Assembly: GCA_022605405.1 (NCBI GenBank)
Contig: JABYQQ010000005.1
Span: forward strand, 2,108,001 to 2,172,000
Reading direction: 5' to 3'
DNA from: Earliella scabrosa
Taxonomy: Eukaryota; Basidiomycota; Agaricomycetes; Polyporales; Polyporaceae
Length of the DNA stretch: 64,000 nt
Position numbers and translations under genes: made by a program
In this document: positions 11,874 to 23,400 of the stretch, piece by piece
Position numbering within the stretch: the first letter of the stretch is position 1
Layout: every line of letters starts with the position of its first letter
The notes under the pieces: model-generated
Seen by the model: the letters and a program-made list of their open reading frames with translations, nothing else
What the model was told of the DNA's origin: nothing
Databases searched by the model: none

Positions 11874-12603
11874 ATGTTGCTCTACTCCGACGTTATCTCC
11901 GGCGACGAGATGTTCTCTGACGCCTTCCCCATGTACGCACCGATCCCCATTCGCCCAGACACACCCGGCCTGACTGTCCTTGCAGCAAGGAGGTTGACGA
12001 TGTCGTCTTCGAGGTGGACTGCTCGATGATCACCGTGAAGCCGGGCGCGGACGTCGACATCGGCAAGTACGATCTTGATCTACGCGAGCACGAGTGTACT
12101 GAACTCGACTATGCAGGCGCCAACCCCTCCGCTGAGGAAGCCGAGGAGTCTCTTGAGGAGGGTGCGACGCAGGTTAACAACGTCGTCTACTCCTTCCGTC
12201 TCCAACAAACCTCCTTCGACAAGAAGTCCTATCTCACCTACCTCAAGGTTCGTCATGCCCATGATACAAACCGTCTCCTTTCGCTTCACAGTTGTTGCTG
12301 TGCATAGGGTTACATGAAGGCCGTGAAGCAGCACCTCCAGGAGACCAAGCCTGATCGCGTGGATGCCTTCGAGAAGGGTGCGCAGGGCTTTGCGAAGAAG
12401 CTCATCGCCAACTTCAAGGACTACGAGTTCTACACTGGCGAGAACATGAACCCTGACGGGATGGTTGCTCTTCTCAACTACCGTGAGGACGGTGTCACCC
12501 GTACGTTCATTTCGACTTCCTCCGAGCTGCCAACACTTATAGTGACACTTTCAAAGCCTTCTTCACCTTCTGGAAGGATGGTCTTAAGGAGATCAAGCTC
12601 TAG
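11874..12603 (+). CDS. TMA19: Translationally controlled tumour protein homologue (TCTP/Tma19)
   Basis: Small conserved ribosome-associated, calcium-binding-type protein. Exons 11874-11932, 11986-12062, 12117-12247, 12308-12500 and 12557-12603 join to 168 residues, the usual TCTP length. Key stretches: [33 protein letters not shown], then [73 protein letters not shown], and [15 protein letters not shown]. The second intron (12063-12116) starts with GCAAGT, a GC-AG intron. Without removing it the protein has an 18-residue insert absent from the family. It is convergent with PDI. Confidence 0.94.
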
Positions 12604-12992
12604 ACGTCCCCCATCCGCTCTCATCCCATCGCATACTGGATCCTTTGGCTTTTTATCACGCGTATTTGATGGTGTATCAGTTGTCAGTTCTGTAGGAAGA
12701 GAAGTCACAGCATTTGTATCCACAGACGTCACCACAATGGATGGTGCGCACTCACCGCCAGCTTTGTTCCATGAAAGCGATATGAGGGAACACGGGCTAA
12801 CTGCTACCTGTGCTACGCTATTGACGTAAGGACCAACGCCATAGTCATCACCGAGGTTTTTCACTCATCCTTGTTGGCATTGCTCGAACGGTGATAGAAA
12901 ATGAGGATCGTGCGTTTATTTTCAGACGGGATGGCCCCGACTAATACATAAGATAAGCGTAGAGATCATGCAAGCCAGTCGTATACCAAGAA
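12604..12992. other. Intergenic between convergent TCTP and PDI stops
   Basis: The 389 bp should hold both 3' UTRs. Short open frames here have no recognisable protein. No terminator motif beyond AT-richer stretches near 12890-12960 is seen. Confidence 0.5.
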
Positions 12993-14765
12993 TCACAGCT
13001 CCTCATGGCGGTGGTCGTCGAGAGGGACCTGTTCGTTGGAGTGGCCGAAGGGGACCTTGGGGTCGAGGGGGTTCTTCGCGTGTTCCTCCACGAACGCGAT
13101 GAGGCTCTCGAGGGAACGGTCACCTTCGTAGTCGAGGAAGTCGAGGGAACCAGCGGGCTTGAACTTGAGTGTGGGGAAGCCCGAGATGCGGAAGGGCACG
13201 CTCGGGGGGAGATCGTTCTCAGTCGCCTCCATCTTCGCGCTGTTTGATGACAATTAGGCTATACTTGAGCGAGAGAACAGAAGACGACATACATAGTAAC
13301 ACGGTCCTTCACGTTGGCGAAGTGCTCGCCGAGGGAGTCCCAAGTCGGCTTCAGGCGCTTGCAGTGTCCGCACCTAAAGATGACACGTAAACGTCTGGCA
13401 AGGCGTACGCATACACGGAGAAATACACACCAGCTTGCATAGAACTCAATGAACACATCGCGCTCGTCGTCCAGAGCAATCTCGTTGAACTGCTTGCCGA
13501 CCAGGTTGAAGACGGGCTCATCCTGGACCTCGGGGATAGGCTGGCTCTTGAGCTGGGGCTCAAGCTTGTTTTCGAGGAAGAGAGCGACCTGCTCAGCAGC
13601 ATCCTCGACAGTGTAATCCTTGCTCTGGTCAAGGGGGTACTTGAGCTGCTTCTGGAGATCCTGGATAACGAAGCTGGGCCACTTGGGCTCGACGAGGTTG
13701 AGTGCGCGCGCGTGGTCGGCGTATTTGATGGCATCAATCCACACGAAGTTGAGCTTGCCTCTGTACTTTTCGGCGAGGGGCTTGATCTTGGCGAGGTTCT
13801 CATCATGCTTCTCGTCGGTAGGGTCAACGAAGAGGTACGCGAGCGGCTTGCCGCTCTGAGCGTAAGTCTGGTAGTTCTCCGCGCCGACCTCGTCGAGGAT
13901 AGGGATGGAAAGCTCCGCGATCCAGTTCTCAATGTCCTTGACCTGAGCGGAACCGATGGGGTAGGGGTACTCCGTCTTGGGGTCGTCGAAGGAACGGTAG
14001 ACGACGATGGCAGGAGGCGTAACACCAGCGGCCTCAGCGACCTCCTTGTCGGTGGTGAGACCGAACAAGTAGTCGTCGCGGTGCTTGTTAGCCGTTGCGC
14101 TGAACTCGGGGGCAGGAGCGTCCGTGTTGGAGGACACGAAGGCAACAGCAACGATCTTGTCGGCCTTCTGGAACTCATCGAAGTTGTCCTTCGTCACCTC
14201 CGAGACAGCGGGGAGGGACTGCCTGTTTGTTTGAGGCCTCATGAATGATCCTTTTCCGGACACGTAGGAAGTAGAGAGACGCACTTGATCATGTAGCTGA
14301 TGATACCATCTGCCTTGCGAGGACCGGTGTACTCAGTGAACTCCCCGTTGCGGTACACCCGCACCGTGCTATGGGGCGATTGCTTGTTACCAGGACTGCA
14401 ACAGAGGGGGCTGAGGGCAGGAGTACGTACGGGTAGCCCTGAATACCATTGGACTGGCACAAGTCCGCCTCATCGACACAGTTGACCTTGGCAAGCTTGA
14501 TACCCTTCTCCTTGAGGGCCGTCGCGGCCTCCTCGTAGTGGGGAGCGAGAGCCTTGCAGTGACCACACCTGGAGACACGTCAGCAATACGTACGCAGGGC
14601 CTCGTGTGTCTCATACCATGGCGCAAAGAACTCGACAAGCATCAACGCCTCCGGGTTGACGGTGCTGTCGAAGTTGGCGGGGGTGAGGTCGAGAACATCC
14701 GAGGCGAGGACGGCCTGGATGAAGGCGAGCGCAGCCGCCGAGGTGAACAGACGCGAAAAACGCAT
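12993..14765 (-). CDS. PDI1: Protein disulfide isomerase with two thioredoxin active sites and HEEL tail
   Basis: ER-lumen oxidoreductase that forms and shuffles disulfides in secretory proteins. Six exons (14617-14765, 14431-14568, 14285-14368, 13431-14222, 13293-13373, 12993-13239) join to 496 residues. The signal peptide is [20 protein letters not shown]. The a domain has [20 protein letters not shown]; the a' domain has [20 protein letters not shown]. An intron interrupts each active site at exactly the same place, inside the Trp codon before CGHC. The b/b' region carries [12 protein letters not shown] and [19 protein letters not shown]. The a' domain continues [12 protein letters not shown] and [14 protein letters not shown]. 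The last four residues are HEEL, a variant of the HDEL retrieval signal. Confidence 0.96.
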
Positions 14766-15218
14766 CGTGAAGGTCGAAAGGAGAGGAGAGAGAAGAGGAT
14801 TTGAGCGGTAGCAACGACCGCGGCCTGGGTTTATAGGAGCGCGAGTGTCGACGTGTCACTTATATATGCAGTGCGCCTGTTCTAAGCCCGATCATTTCTC
14901 AGCCGAGCCTTCGACCTGCCAACTGATTTCGGCCAAATCAGGCAACGACCTCCTGGGCCCTTCCCCTCCTTGTGACGCCAAAATCCTCCGAGCACGCGGC
15001 CATTGAGCTCCTCTGCCAGGGCCTTTGGCACTTCACCGTCTGCACGGGGCATCCTCCGCGGCCTCTACGGCCATAGCGCGGACATTTCGCGCATCATTCA
15101 CACTACAAGCCTTCGACTGACGTCCCATGACAAACATTACTCCATCTTACAGTAGCAAGCATACGTGGCGAGGCCAGCACATCAGATTGGTCCGCATGCG
15201 CGCTCGCAGGCGGTGGCT
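14766..15218. promoter_or_regulatory. PDI promoter and intergenic region to verprolin
   Basis: These 453 bp lie upstream of PDI and downstream of verprolin. On the minus strand, TATA-like elements sit at 14830-14835 (TATAAA) and 14861-14867 (TATATAT), roughly 65 and 96 nt upstream of the PDI ATG. No further gene is seen. TATA assignment is by position and sequence only. Confidence 0.4.
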
Positions 15219-16597
15219 CTACAGTGACCCAAGATCAAAGTTACACCCCTTCTGTCGGCCGCCCGCATATTTCTTCACGCCCGGCGCGAAAGGTCGCGGG
15301 GGCGGGAAGCCCGAAACGATGAACGTATGGGTCCCGACATTCGGTGGAGGCGTAGGTACTGGATAGCCTTCAGTGAGCGGCATGGCGAATCACAGGGAAT
15401 GAGTGACACTTACTCTTGCGGCGCTGGCCTGATGCGCCGTTAGCCTTTGGTACCAGACCTGATGGCACTCGACTGGGAGGCATAGAGGATGGTCTCAGGT
15501 TGGACCCAGAGGTCGTCCTTGTGCGCACGGGAGAAGGTCCTGGCGGCGGGGGCGAAGGTGTGCTCTGCCGTGCCGGAGATGGCCCTGGTGGTGGCGGAGG
15601 GGGTGGTGCAGTCGGCGCCGCACTGTGCCGTGCGGGAGACGGTCCTGGAGGAGGCGGAGGCGGGGCAGCGGAAGGGGGTGCAGGTGTGCGCCTTCCGGGG
15701 GGTGGGGGCGGGGGAGCGGGAGCAGCTCCGACGTCAGAATTCGCTCGTTGGCGAGGGGGGGGAGGTGGTGGTGGGGCCAGAACAGACCTGCGCGCAGGAG
15801 GAGGCGGGGGAACCATACGCGCAGGCGCCGCGGGACTGCTCTCGGTGTGTTGGATAGTTAAGGACCGGGGTGGCGGAGGGGGCGGCGCTCTCCCTGGAGT
15901 AGTCGGGACTGCTGGGACTTTGCGCAATCCGGAACCAGGCCGAGGAGGCGTCTCGGGTGGTTTGGGGGCGGTTGAGGGTGACGAAGTGCGAGGGGGTATG
16001 GCCGGAGGAGCATGAGACGAACCAGGTCGGGGTGGAGGAGGCGGCACCTTGCGAGGAGGAGTGGCAGGGGCACTGGGTGCACTAGGTGGAGTGGGCACAC
16101 TACGCGCAGGCAGATTCGGAGGCGCACGAGGAGGTAGACTAGGTGCACTGCGAGCAGGAGGTGCAGGAGGTGGTGGCGCAGACGGCTTCACAACTGATGG
16201 TCGATTTGGAGGCGGTGGAGGGGCCGCAGGTGCAGATGGCGTTTCGCGCTTGGGTATAGACGGTGGTCTTCCCAACGCAGGGGGTTTGCCTTCGACTGAG
16301 GTCAGTATTGCTTAGGAGAGAGATCAGTTCGAAATACATGCCCAAGGTGCTCTGCCCTGCTGGTTTCAACTTTGGCATACCACCAGCGAAGAGACCGCCC
16401 AATTGCGGAGGTCCACTGCCAGCTGATGCCGACGCTCCCATTGGAATAGCAGGCCCACCCATACCAGCTCGTCCTCCTCCCCCTCCTCCTCCACCCCCTT
16501 TTGGAGTTTCGATGGCAGGCGCGCTTCGGTCATTCGTGACTGCTTTCTTCAGTCTCTTGCCGGCTTGAATTTGCGCCAGCAGCTCAGATGAGGCCAT
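15219..16597 (-). CDS. VRP1: Verprolin / WASP-interacting protein (Vrp1/WIP)
   Basis: Actin-regulatory scaffold acting with WASP at endocytic patches. Exons 16342-16597, 15414-16295 and 15219-15367 join to 428 residues. The N-terminus holds a WH2 actin-binding motif: LLAQIQAGKRLKKAVTNDRS, followed by a poly-Gly run. The centre is about 280 residues of proline-rich sequence with many PPPPP and PxRP-type SH3 and profilin ligands. The last exon encodes THTFIVSGFPPPRPFAPGVK then KYAGGRQ, resembling the WIP C-terminal WASP-binding FPxPxPF...KKY segment. Intron 1 (16296-16341) appears to begin with GC rather than GT; this is the choice that keeps frame and length divisible by three. The central frame also gives long antisense Gly-rich ORFs, which are shadows. 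Confidence 0.88.
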
Positions 16598-17012
16598 AGC
16601 GGAGGGCTACAGTTGTAGCGCGACGGGCGAAGGACACCTGAGCGACGACGTAGCACGAGTCAGGATTGCAGACGAGTCGGGCAGATGGAGGGAGGACACA
16701 AGATAAAGTGGGCACAAGCGCCGGGCCGGCGCAGCAGTCTTGACATCACCGCTTGCCGCATGTGAGCACAGCTGGACGCAGCAATCGCATTGCGCACGAG
16801 TACAGAACGAGTACTCGGCGAGAATTATGTACAGCACGGGCTAGTACAGTAATTACCGGTGGGCTACAAGGGGGTATTCAGAAGTATAACTTAACAACGC
16901 AGTGCCAGTTCGTGACGGTCATTGTCAGGACATGTTTGGTTCCTCGCGGTCGGAGCCACGGACGGCTCCCTATACAAAGCTCGACGACATCACTGTCGTT
17001 AGAGACAACATG
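16598..17012. promoter_or_regulatory. Intergenic, verprolin upstream region
   Basis: The 415 bp lie between the verprolin start and the stop of the membrane-protein gene, both on the minus strand. No ORF with coding character and no clear core promoter element is seen. Confidence 0.4.
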
Positions 17013-19577
17013 TCACAAGCCAGTCATGCCAAGGTCAAGAGGCGGCAACTCCGGACAGCTACCGCTGCGCCTGCGCTCCTCCCGGATCCCTAGCTCCGTT
17101 ACGGGCCAACCGGATATTAAGTTCGGCACCGAGCTAGACATCGGCGGGGACCTGGGACCACGAAGCCTTCCGGACCCCTGCACACGTTCGTATGCACTCA
17201 CGGGAGGAGAAGTCGGCATCGCCACCGATATCGGCGGCGGTACGGGAGATGGCGGCTTGGGTGAAGGCAACTTGGGCGACGGGGCCGGGGGTGTCCGTAC
17301 GATGTACTCTGAGGATGGTCGGATGGAGGAGGCGGGCGATTCTGGTAGACCAATTGGGGAGTTTCGATGCTCGGGTACCATGAGGTGAGGTGAAGAACGG
17401 CGGCTGTTGGATGGAATCGACGGCAGTTGCTTTCCAACGCGCGGAGGTTGGAGGCTGGAAGGCCTTGACGCACGCAACGACTGTGGGCGACTAATGACCA
17501 TCCGTTTGGCGGCCGCAGACGTATGGCTGGCCCGACGAGACGAGCCATCTGCTCTCCCTTCCACCACGACAGGCAGTTCCTCACGCGCCCCGAACGTCCT
17601 GTTAGAGGTGAACGAGCTTCTCGCGACAGAACGCCAGGGCAACTTGAGAGACGCCTCGCCCGGAGAGCGTATCTTCCTCCGACTCGGCTGACGGCTAGCA
17701 GCAGAGAGAACTGTGCGAGAACCAGCGCTCAGGGAGCGACTGGGTGCACCAGTGGTGAACATCGACAACGTGGAGTCGCGGGTAGTGGTTGGCGTGCGAG
17801 TAGTGGTCGTGGGGGTAGCAGCGGAAGAACTGCGGGACACAGTGTAGTCTGACGGCGTCGTATTCGAGTCCGGAGACCACTTCGTTGACCTGGTAGTTGC
17901 AGCCGAGGGCATGCGGAGGATGTCCGAGCCGATTACGCTCGGTGGTACGACGCTTGAACGTTCCGGGGGTTCCATGTCTTCAATGACGACTTGCACATGT
18001 GGTCGCTGCCGCTTCGTTCGCAGGGGCATAGCAATTGGACCGGTATGGACGTGTCGTTCGAGTCTCTCGGCGTACTGGACCTGGAATGGTAATATCTGCC
18101 TCGACTGGTGCTCCGCGAATACGGGCGCGTCACCAATGCGAGGGGGCGCACTGGAAGGTACAGAAATGGGTTGGCGTTCTGTGGCTCGGCCAATTGGTGG
18201 AGGAGGACTATCGAGAACAGGAACACTGTCGTCTTGATCCTGTGGCCGAGGACTATGCACAGGCGATGTAACCCCTTCCATGGTAGGCGGTCGACGCGTT
18301 GGTTGAGGAATGGGAGGTAGACTTGGCGAACGGGGAGCATGAGCGGGAGGCATGGGTACAGCTGTACTTGATACTGGTCGGTCTGACACGCATCGGTTGA
18401 AGACCCCTATCATCGAGGTCAATATGGCGTTGAGCCTGCCAGAGATGGAATTCTCGTACCAATCACGATGAGCGCTCCAACACTCAATGGGATGAACTGA
18501 GCGAGTTGGTTGGTGATAGACGCGTTGGGCACGACAGTAAGGACGTCCAGGAGAAGTAGACTGCAGGCCCGCGCAACTTGCAAATTAGCGGACTTTGCAA
18601 GCATGGCTCGAAAGCTCGTCTTGTACGCGGCCCATCCCAAAAATCGGAAGGCCATGTACAACTCCAAGACTATGAAGCCAACCGAAGAGAGGACAGCAGT
18701 GGGTACATAACTACATGGCACCATGTCAGCGTGTCTTGGAAATTTCTCGTGCGAAGACACTCACGGCACGCGATTGCAAAGAAAGAGGTTCAAGGTCTGG
18801 ACCGGAACGATACCTCCCGTGTTGGTCGCGGTGTAGGCAAGAACAAATGCTAACGGAAGTCAGTCAATACGTCACATTCTGGAAAGTATACCACTCACAT
18901 AGGCCGACAGCAAGTGCTGCACACAAGGAGTAAAACTCCAAATTACTCACGCCTCGACGATGCAGTCTGAGCATCAACATCACCAACCCAATCAGACGAG
19001 TGGCTTGAGCTGCCATACTGGCCCACGCAACAGTGAATGCTGTCCAGAGATTGACATTACCTCACCGCAGATCATTGACCATGATATTCGACCTACCACA
19101 CGCAGTGTCTCCGTTGGGGTCGTACACGAGGAGCGAGCAGAAGTAAGCGAATCCAGCGAAAGCGAAGCATAAGTTGAGAGTGAATGTCAAAGCAGCGTCG
19201 TTAGAAATGCGATGGAGAGCGGAGAGTTGGCTGAATCTCCGCTGCGACTTCTTCTCGACATTATGTTGAGATGCTTGGGCTTCAATGTCGGAGGAATCGG
19301 TTTGCGTGGAACGCGGGCGACGAACGAAGTTCCAGCAGATGTGGCCGAGTAATTGGAAGAATTGGGAGCGACATGCGTGCGAGATGCCGCTCCAGAAGAC
19401 CCAGCCCAACAAGAAGCCTGCGATTACGCGACTTGGCAGGTGTATGAACACCAGGCAGTGCGAACGATCAAAGAAGACGGAGAAGACTCACAAATCGGGA
19501 TGGAGGAGGAACTCCTCCGCAAAAAGATTCCCAGTATCGAGAGGAAAGAGCACCGCACCCAGCGGGTCGCTTGACAT
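17013..19577 (-). CDS. Uncharacterised multi-pass membrane protein with long disordered C-terminal tail
   Basis: I do not recognise the family. Six exons (19492-19577, 19097-19431, 18899-19039, 18765-18849, 18460-18710, 17013-18406) join to 763 residues. The first ~300 residues hold about seven hydrophobic segments, including VIAGFLLGWVFWSGI, ALTFTLNLCFAFAGFAYFCS, LIGLVMLMLRL, FYSLCAALAVGLSFVLAY, VLSSVGFIVLELYMAFRFLG, ACSLLLLDVLTVV and FIPLSVGALIVIGVF. A DPNGDTAC loop follows the second. The remaining ~460 residues are Pro/Ser/Arg-rich with many SP, RxxS and PPP motifs and no domain I can see. The layout resembles a seven-helix receptor with a cytoplasmic phospho-tail, but no GPCR signature is visible, so this is only an analogy. 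Confidence 0.75.
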
Positions 19578-20459
19578 TCGTCGTAACTCTGAAAAGGCCC
19601 CCTTGATACAGCATGAAAGGTCCAGCCGGAGTTTAAAGGGTCGGAACAGTCCAGCTGAACGCGCGAGAGACCAGCTCGACGATGAACGAATGGAGTGGGG
19701 GAGACAGGAGAGAGTCGCACGACCCAGACAGAGTGGATGTTCAAAGACGGAACATTGGGAGAGAAGACCGAGTCGGTACCGGCGGGTATTTACAGATCAG
19801 TTCATTTGGCGATGAAACTCTGCATCAGGACGTTGAGATGATCGGGGCGCCGCTCCGAGACGCGAGCTCAACCAGGGGTCAGCCGAGCCCTCCGTGCCGT
19901 CCAGTACCTGGCCCAAGCCCTGCCCGTCGTGAACGCCAGAAGGGGTCATATGCTGGTCGAACTCGTATGCATGAGTTCTTCTTCAAGTTCTATGTATGTC
20001 CGACCCAGAACGACTACCGCTCACATGCTGGTCCCTGATGTCTCTTGACCACCGGCGGTCTATAGAATACTCGTCGTGGGGTCGTCGCGACCGGGTGGGC
20101 AATGCGGTGAAAACAAGGGTCGCATCACTGATGCGCATATATAATACTTGCGCCTGCAGGCTGGATGTTTGCGCTTAAATATTTGCCGGGCAGCTCGGGG
20201 AGGCAGGGGAAGCTTAAGTTGGAAGTTGTAGACTAATCGTAGACGCCTACTCACCTTGAGCGCTTCCGCCATGTGGCCTGCATGCCACGTGACTGAGACA
20301 CTGAACGCTCGCGCGCGTCCTCCTTTGTGGCTTTCGACCACACCCCGCGTCCCCGCGGGCACTTCAGCCACACTTGTTCCCCTTCACCTCCTCTCGCTCT
20401 CTCGCATCTGCTCTCGTTCTGTGCTATCGATTCTGCTGCTCTGTTGATGCTGTCCGTCC
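19578..20459. promoter_or_regulatory. Long divergent intergenic region, membrane protein / TRA1
   Basis: These 882 bp separate the two start codons. Several open frames cross it but none has recognisable protein or consistent splice signals. A CT-rich stretch at 20370-20420 precedes the TRA1 ATG. Nothing else is identified. Confidence 0.4.
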
Positions 20460-23400
20460 ATGATGGATAGTAATACTGCACCAATGTACTCGGCCGCAGA
20501 CTTGGAGATGCGTGCCGCGCGAGTCGCTGACCCGGGCATAGGTTCGTCCTTAGCATACGTGTTCAACTCTCAATATGTGAGACAACCTACTTGCAGACCT
20601 CAAGACGAAGTACGCAGTTGCAAGCGAGCTCCGCGAGATGATAGACACTGTCAGCAGAGAAGCCGAGAATCGTGTTCTCCCCCACATGATTCCGGTTCTC
20701 CTTGAAATCCTTCGCTCAGGAGAACCTTCGTTTCAAAAGGACAGTCTGGAGTTTCAGTTTCGTCGCACCCTTCTGGAGATACTCCACCGCATACCCTTCA
20801 TTGAAGTCGTTCGTCCACAAGTCCATTCCCTCTTCACCGGGCTACTCTCCCTACTCCGCCACGACAATGAAGAAATGGGGACAACTTGCTGCAAGATGAT
20901 CAATGACATCATGCGGGGCCTTCGCTCCTTCAACGACGAAGTGTTCTCCGAATTCATGTCGATCTTCATAAAGTTGGTAGACAACCTGAAGGGTCTACTG
21001 GTCGAGGTCTTCTCCGAAGATTCACGCGAATTGGACGCGACTACTTCCCTCCCTGCTATCCGTAGCTTCAAAGTGCTCTCCGAAATCAACCTCCTCCTAG
21101 TGACTTTCCTGCAACTGAACCGCAACGCTGTGATCCCACACATCCCGTCTCTCATCCCTCGCCTCCTCGAATACAGTGAAATCCAACCCCCTGCACAGCA
21201 GAAGGCTCGGGAAGACCATGAAGCAATGGGTGGGATTTGGGCAGGAATGTCGCCGACCATGAAGAACACAACGCTCTACACGGACTACATCCTATCACAA
21301 ATCAAGGTGATCTCCTCGAGTCTCTACCTTGTAAGAGCACTGGCGGACCAGTATGATGCGGAAGGCGAGAAGCTTGCCTTGGCTCTTCTGAGGTTGTTCC
21401 AGGACTGTCCGGCGACGGCGATAACAGCTCGTAAGGTTAGAACTTTATCTTGAATAGCTAGAACATCTCTGACCGCCTCATTTTATAGGAACTTAGCCCC
21501 CTACTGAGGCACGTCAACACGACGTCCTACAAGCGCGCATTGTTGCCACACATTGAGAAACTTCTGGACGAAAGAGTACTCCTGGGCACTTCTGTAGGCG
21601 GTCGCGAGATTTTCCGGTAGGTCCAGATAGTATGCACCAGTTTTCCTGTACACTGACTCGTATCACAGTGCCAACTTGTTCGGTGCTGTCGCTGATCTTC
21701 TCCACCACCTGCGGGCAGATCTCACTCCCGCTAACATGTCACGAGTGTTCGCAGTTTACGTTCAGCATCTCCACAATCCATTCTTGTCCAGTCACGCACA
21801 TCTGCTTTCAGCGAAGATGATCTTCAACTTGGTCGACGTGGAGATCGCTAAGGACACTCACCAGAACGCAGCCCGAGTCCTCAACACGCTGCTGGAGGCT
21901 GGAGTAGACAAAGTTGACTCACTTGTACTAGTACAAGTGGAGAAGCTGAGTCGTCGCGCCAAAGACAAGGATGCGCCGAATGAGTTCACCGACTTTGCTC
22001 TGATCGAGAAGTCCCGTCCTCTTCTTGGACCTTGCTATGCGACTGAGAAACCAGAGGAGAATCTGGGCGGTAAGTCACCGTTAACCATGGAAGAGACATT
22101 GAGCTTAACCCCCCCCCCCCTTTATGTAGAATACCGGAACCTACTCCGCACCCTCTTCCATGGGTTCCATACCTTGATCCTAGCTCTGAAGAAGTGCGAT
22201 GCTCCTGTACCGGATGGAGCCCTCGTTGCGCGGATGTTCGACGGATGCATCCGAGCGATGGCATTCTTCGACCCCGAACCCAGGGAGGCCCACGATGCCT
22301 TGGATCGCCTTGCTCAGGCGATGGTCGAGATCAATCTCCACGTCTTTCAAGAAGTCTGGACACAGAAGATCGCGTTCTTCTTCACCTCAGCGGAGAAGCG
22401 GCCTGTGCTCATGCACCTCGCCAATCTACTATTCCTCAGGGAGCCTACTTCGCCCACACTTGTTGCCATCGTTCTGAAGTACCTTATTGACCGACTCCCG
22501 GAACTCGGCGAGTACGATGACCAAGCCGCGGCAGTTGCTATTCGCATGTTCAAGATGACGTTCCAGGCCGTCACCAGTCATCCCACCCTGAACGAGGCTA
22601 TCCTGGCCTCGCAGCTCGGCAAGTTGATCATGGATTGCTTCCCACTTGCCGCGAAGTCGTCGAAGCCTACCAACTACTTCCATCTACTTCGAGGTCTTTT
22701 CCGAGCCATTGGTGGCGGTGGTGGCCGATTCGAGTTGCTCTACAAGGAAGTCCTTCCGCTCCTCCCAGAGATGCTTGAATGCCTCAACCGGCAGCTTCAG
22801 TCCTCCGATGGGCCTAGCCGCGACATGATCGTCGAGCTTTGTCTCACAGTTCCACTGCGTCTGACACACCTTCTCCCCTACCTCTCGTATCTCATGCAGC
22901 CTCTCGTGCTCGCGTTGCGGGGGAGCCCAGAGCTTGTGACACAGGGACTCCGCACGCTGGAGCTGTGCATCGACAATCTCACACCCGACTTCCTCGACCC
23001 TACCTTGAACACGGTTCTGAGAGAGCTGATGGAGGCTCTTCATGATCTCCTGAAGCCCCTGCCAGCGAACCACCACCACTCCCACACCACCATTCGTATT
23101 CTGGGCAAGCTGGGCGGACGGAATCGCAAGCTTCTGGAGAAGGAGCCCGCGTTCAAGTATAATCAGCACACCGACCGCGTGAAAGCGCGATTCTCCTTTG
23201 GGGCGCAGCTTGGCGGCATCGAGCTCACACCGATTGCCAATGTGTCTGCTGGGATCTTCCGCAACGCGAAGTCCACTCCTCAACAACGGACACATGCCTA
23301 CAACTACCTCGAACAGTGCCTCATCCTTGTCCTTCATGAGGTCCGTACGGTCTCTCTACGTCGTCGTCCATTTGACTGACCATCCAACCAGGGTATCAAA

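Noticed and set aside
13712..14248. 178-codon plus-strand open frame over PDI
   Set aside because: Antisense to the large PDI exon; codon bias of the real gene keeps the opposite strand open.
14821..14880. Unfolded-protein-response element upstream of PDI (an ACGTGTC core near 14850)
   Set aside because: The match is too short and degenerate to claim a Hac1 site from sequence alone.
15416..16015. Long plus-strand Gly-rich open frame opposite verprolin
   Set aside because: It is the antisense shadow of the proline codons; the minus strand has WH2, proline-rich and WIP-type C-terminal motifs and correct splice signals.
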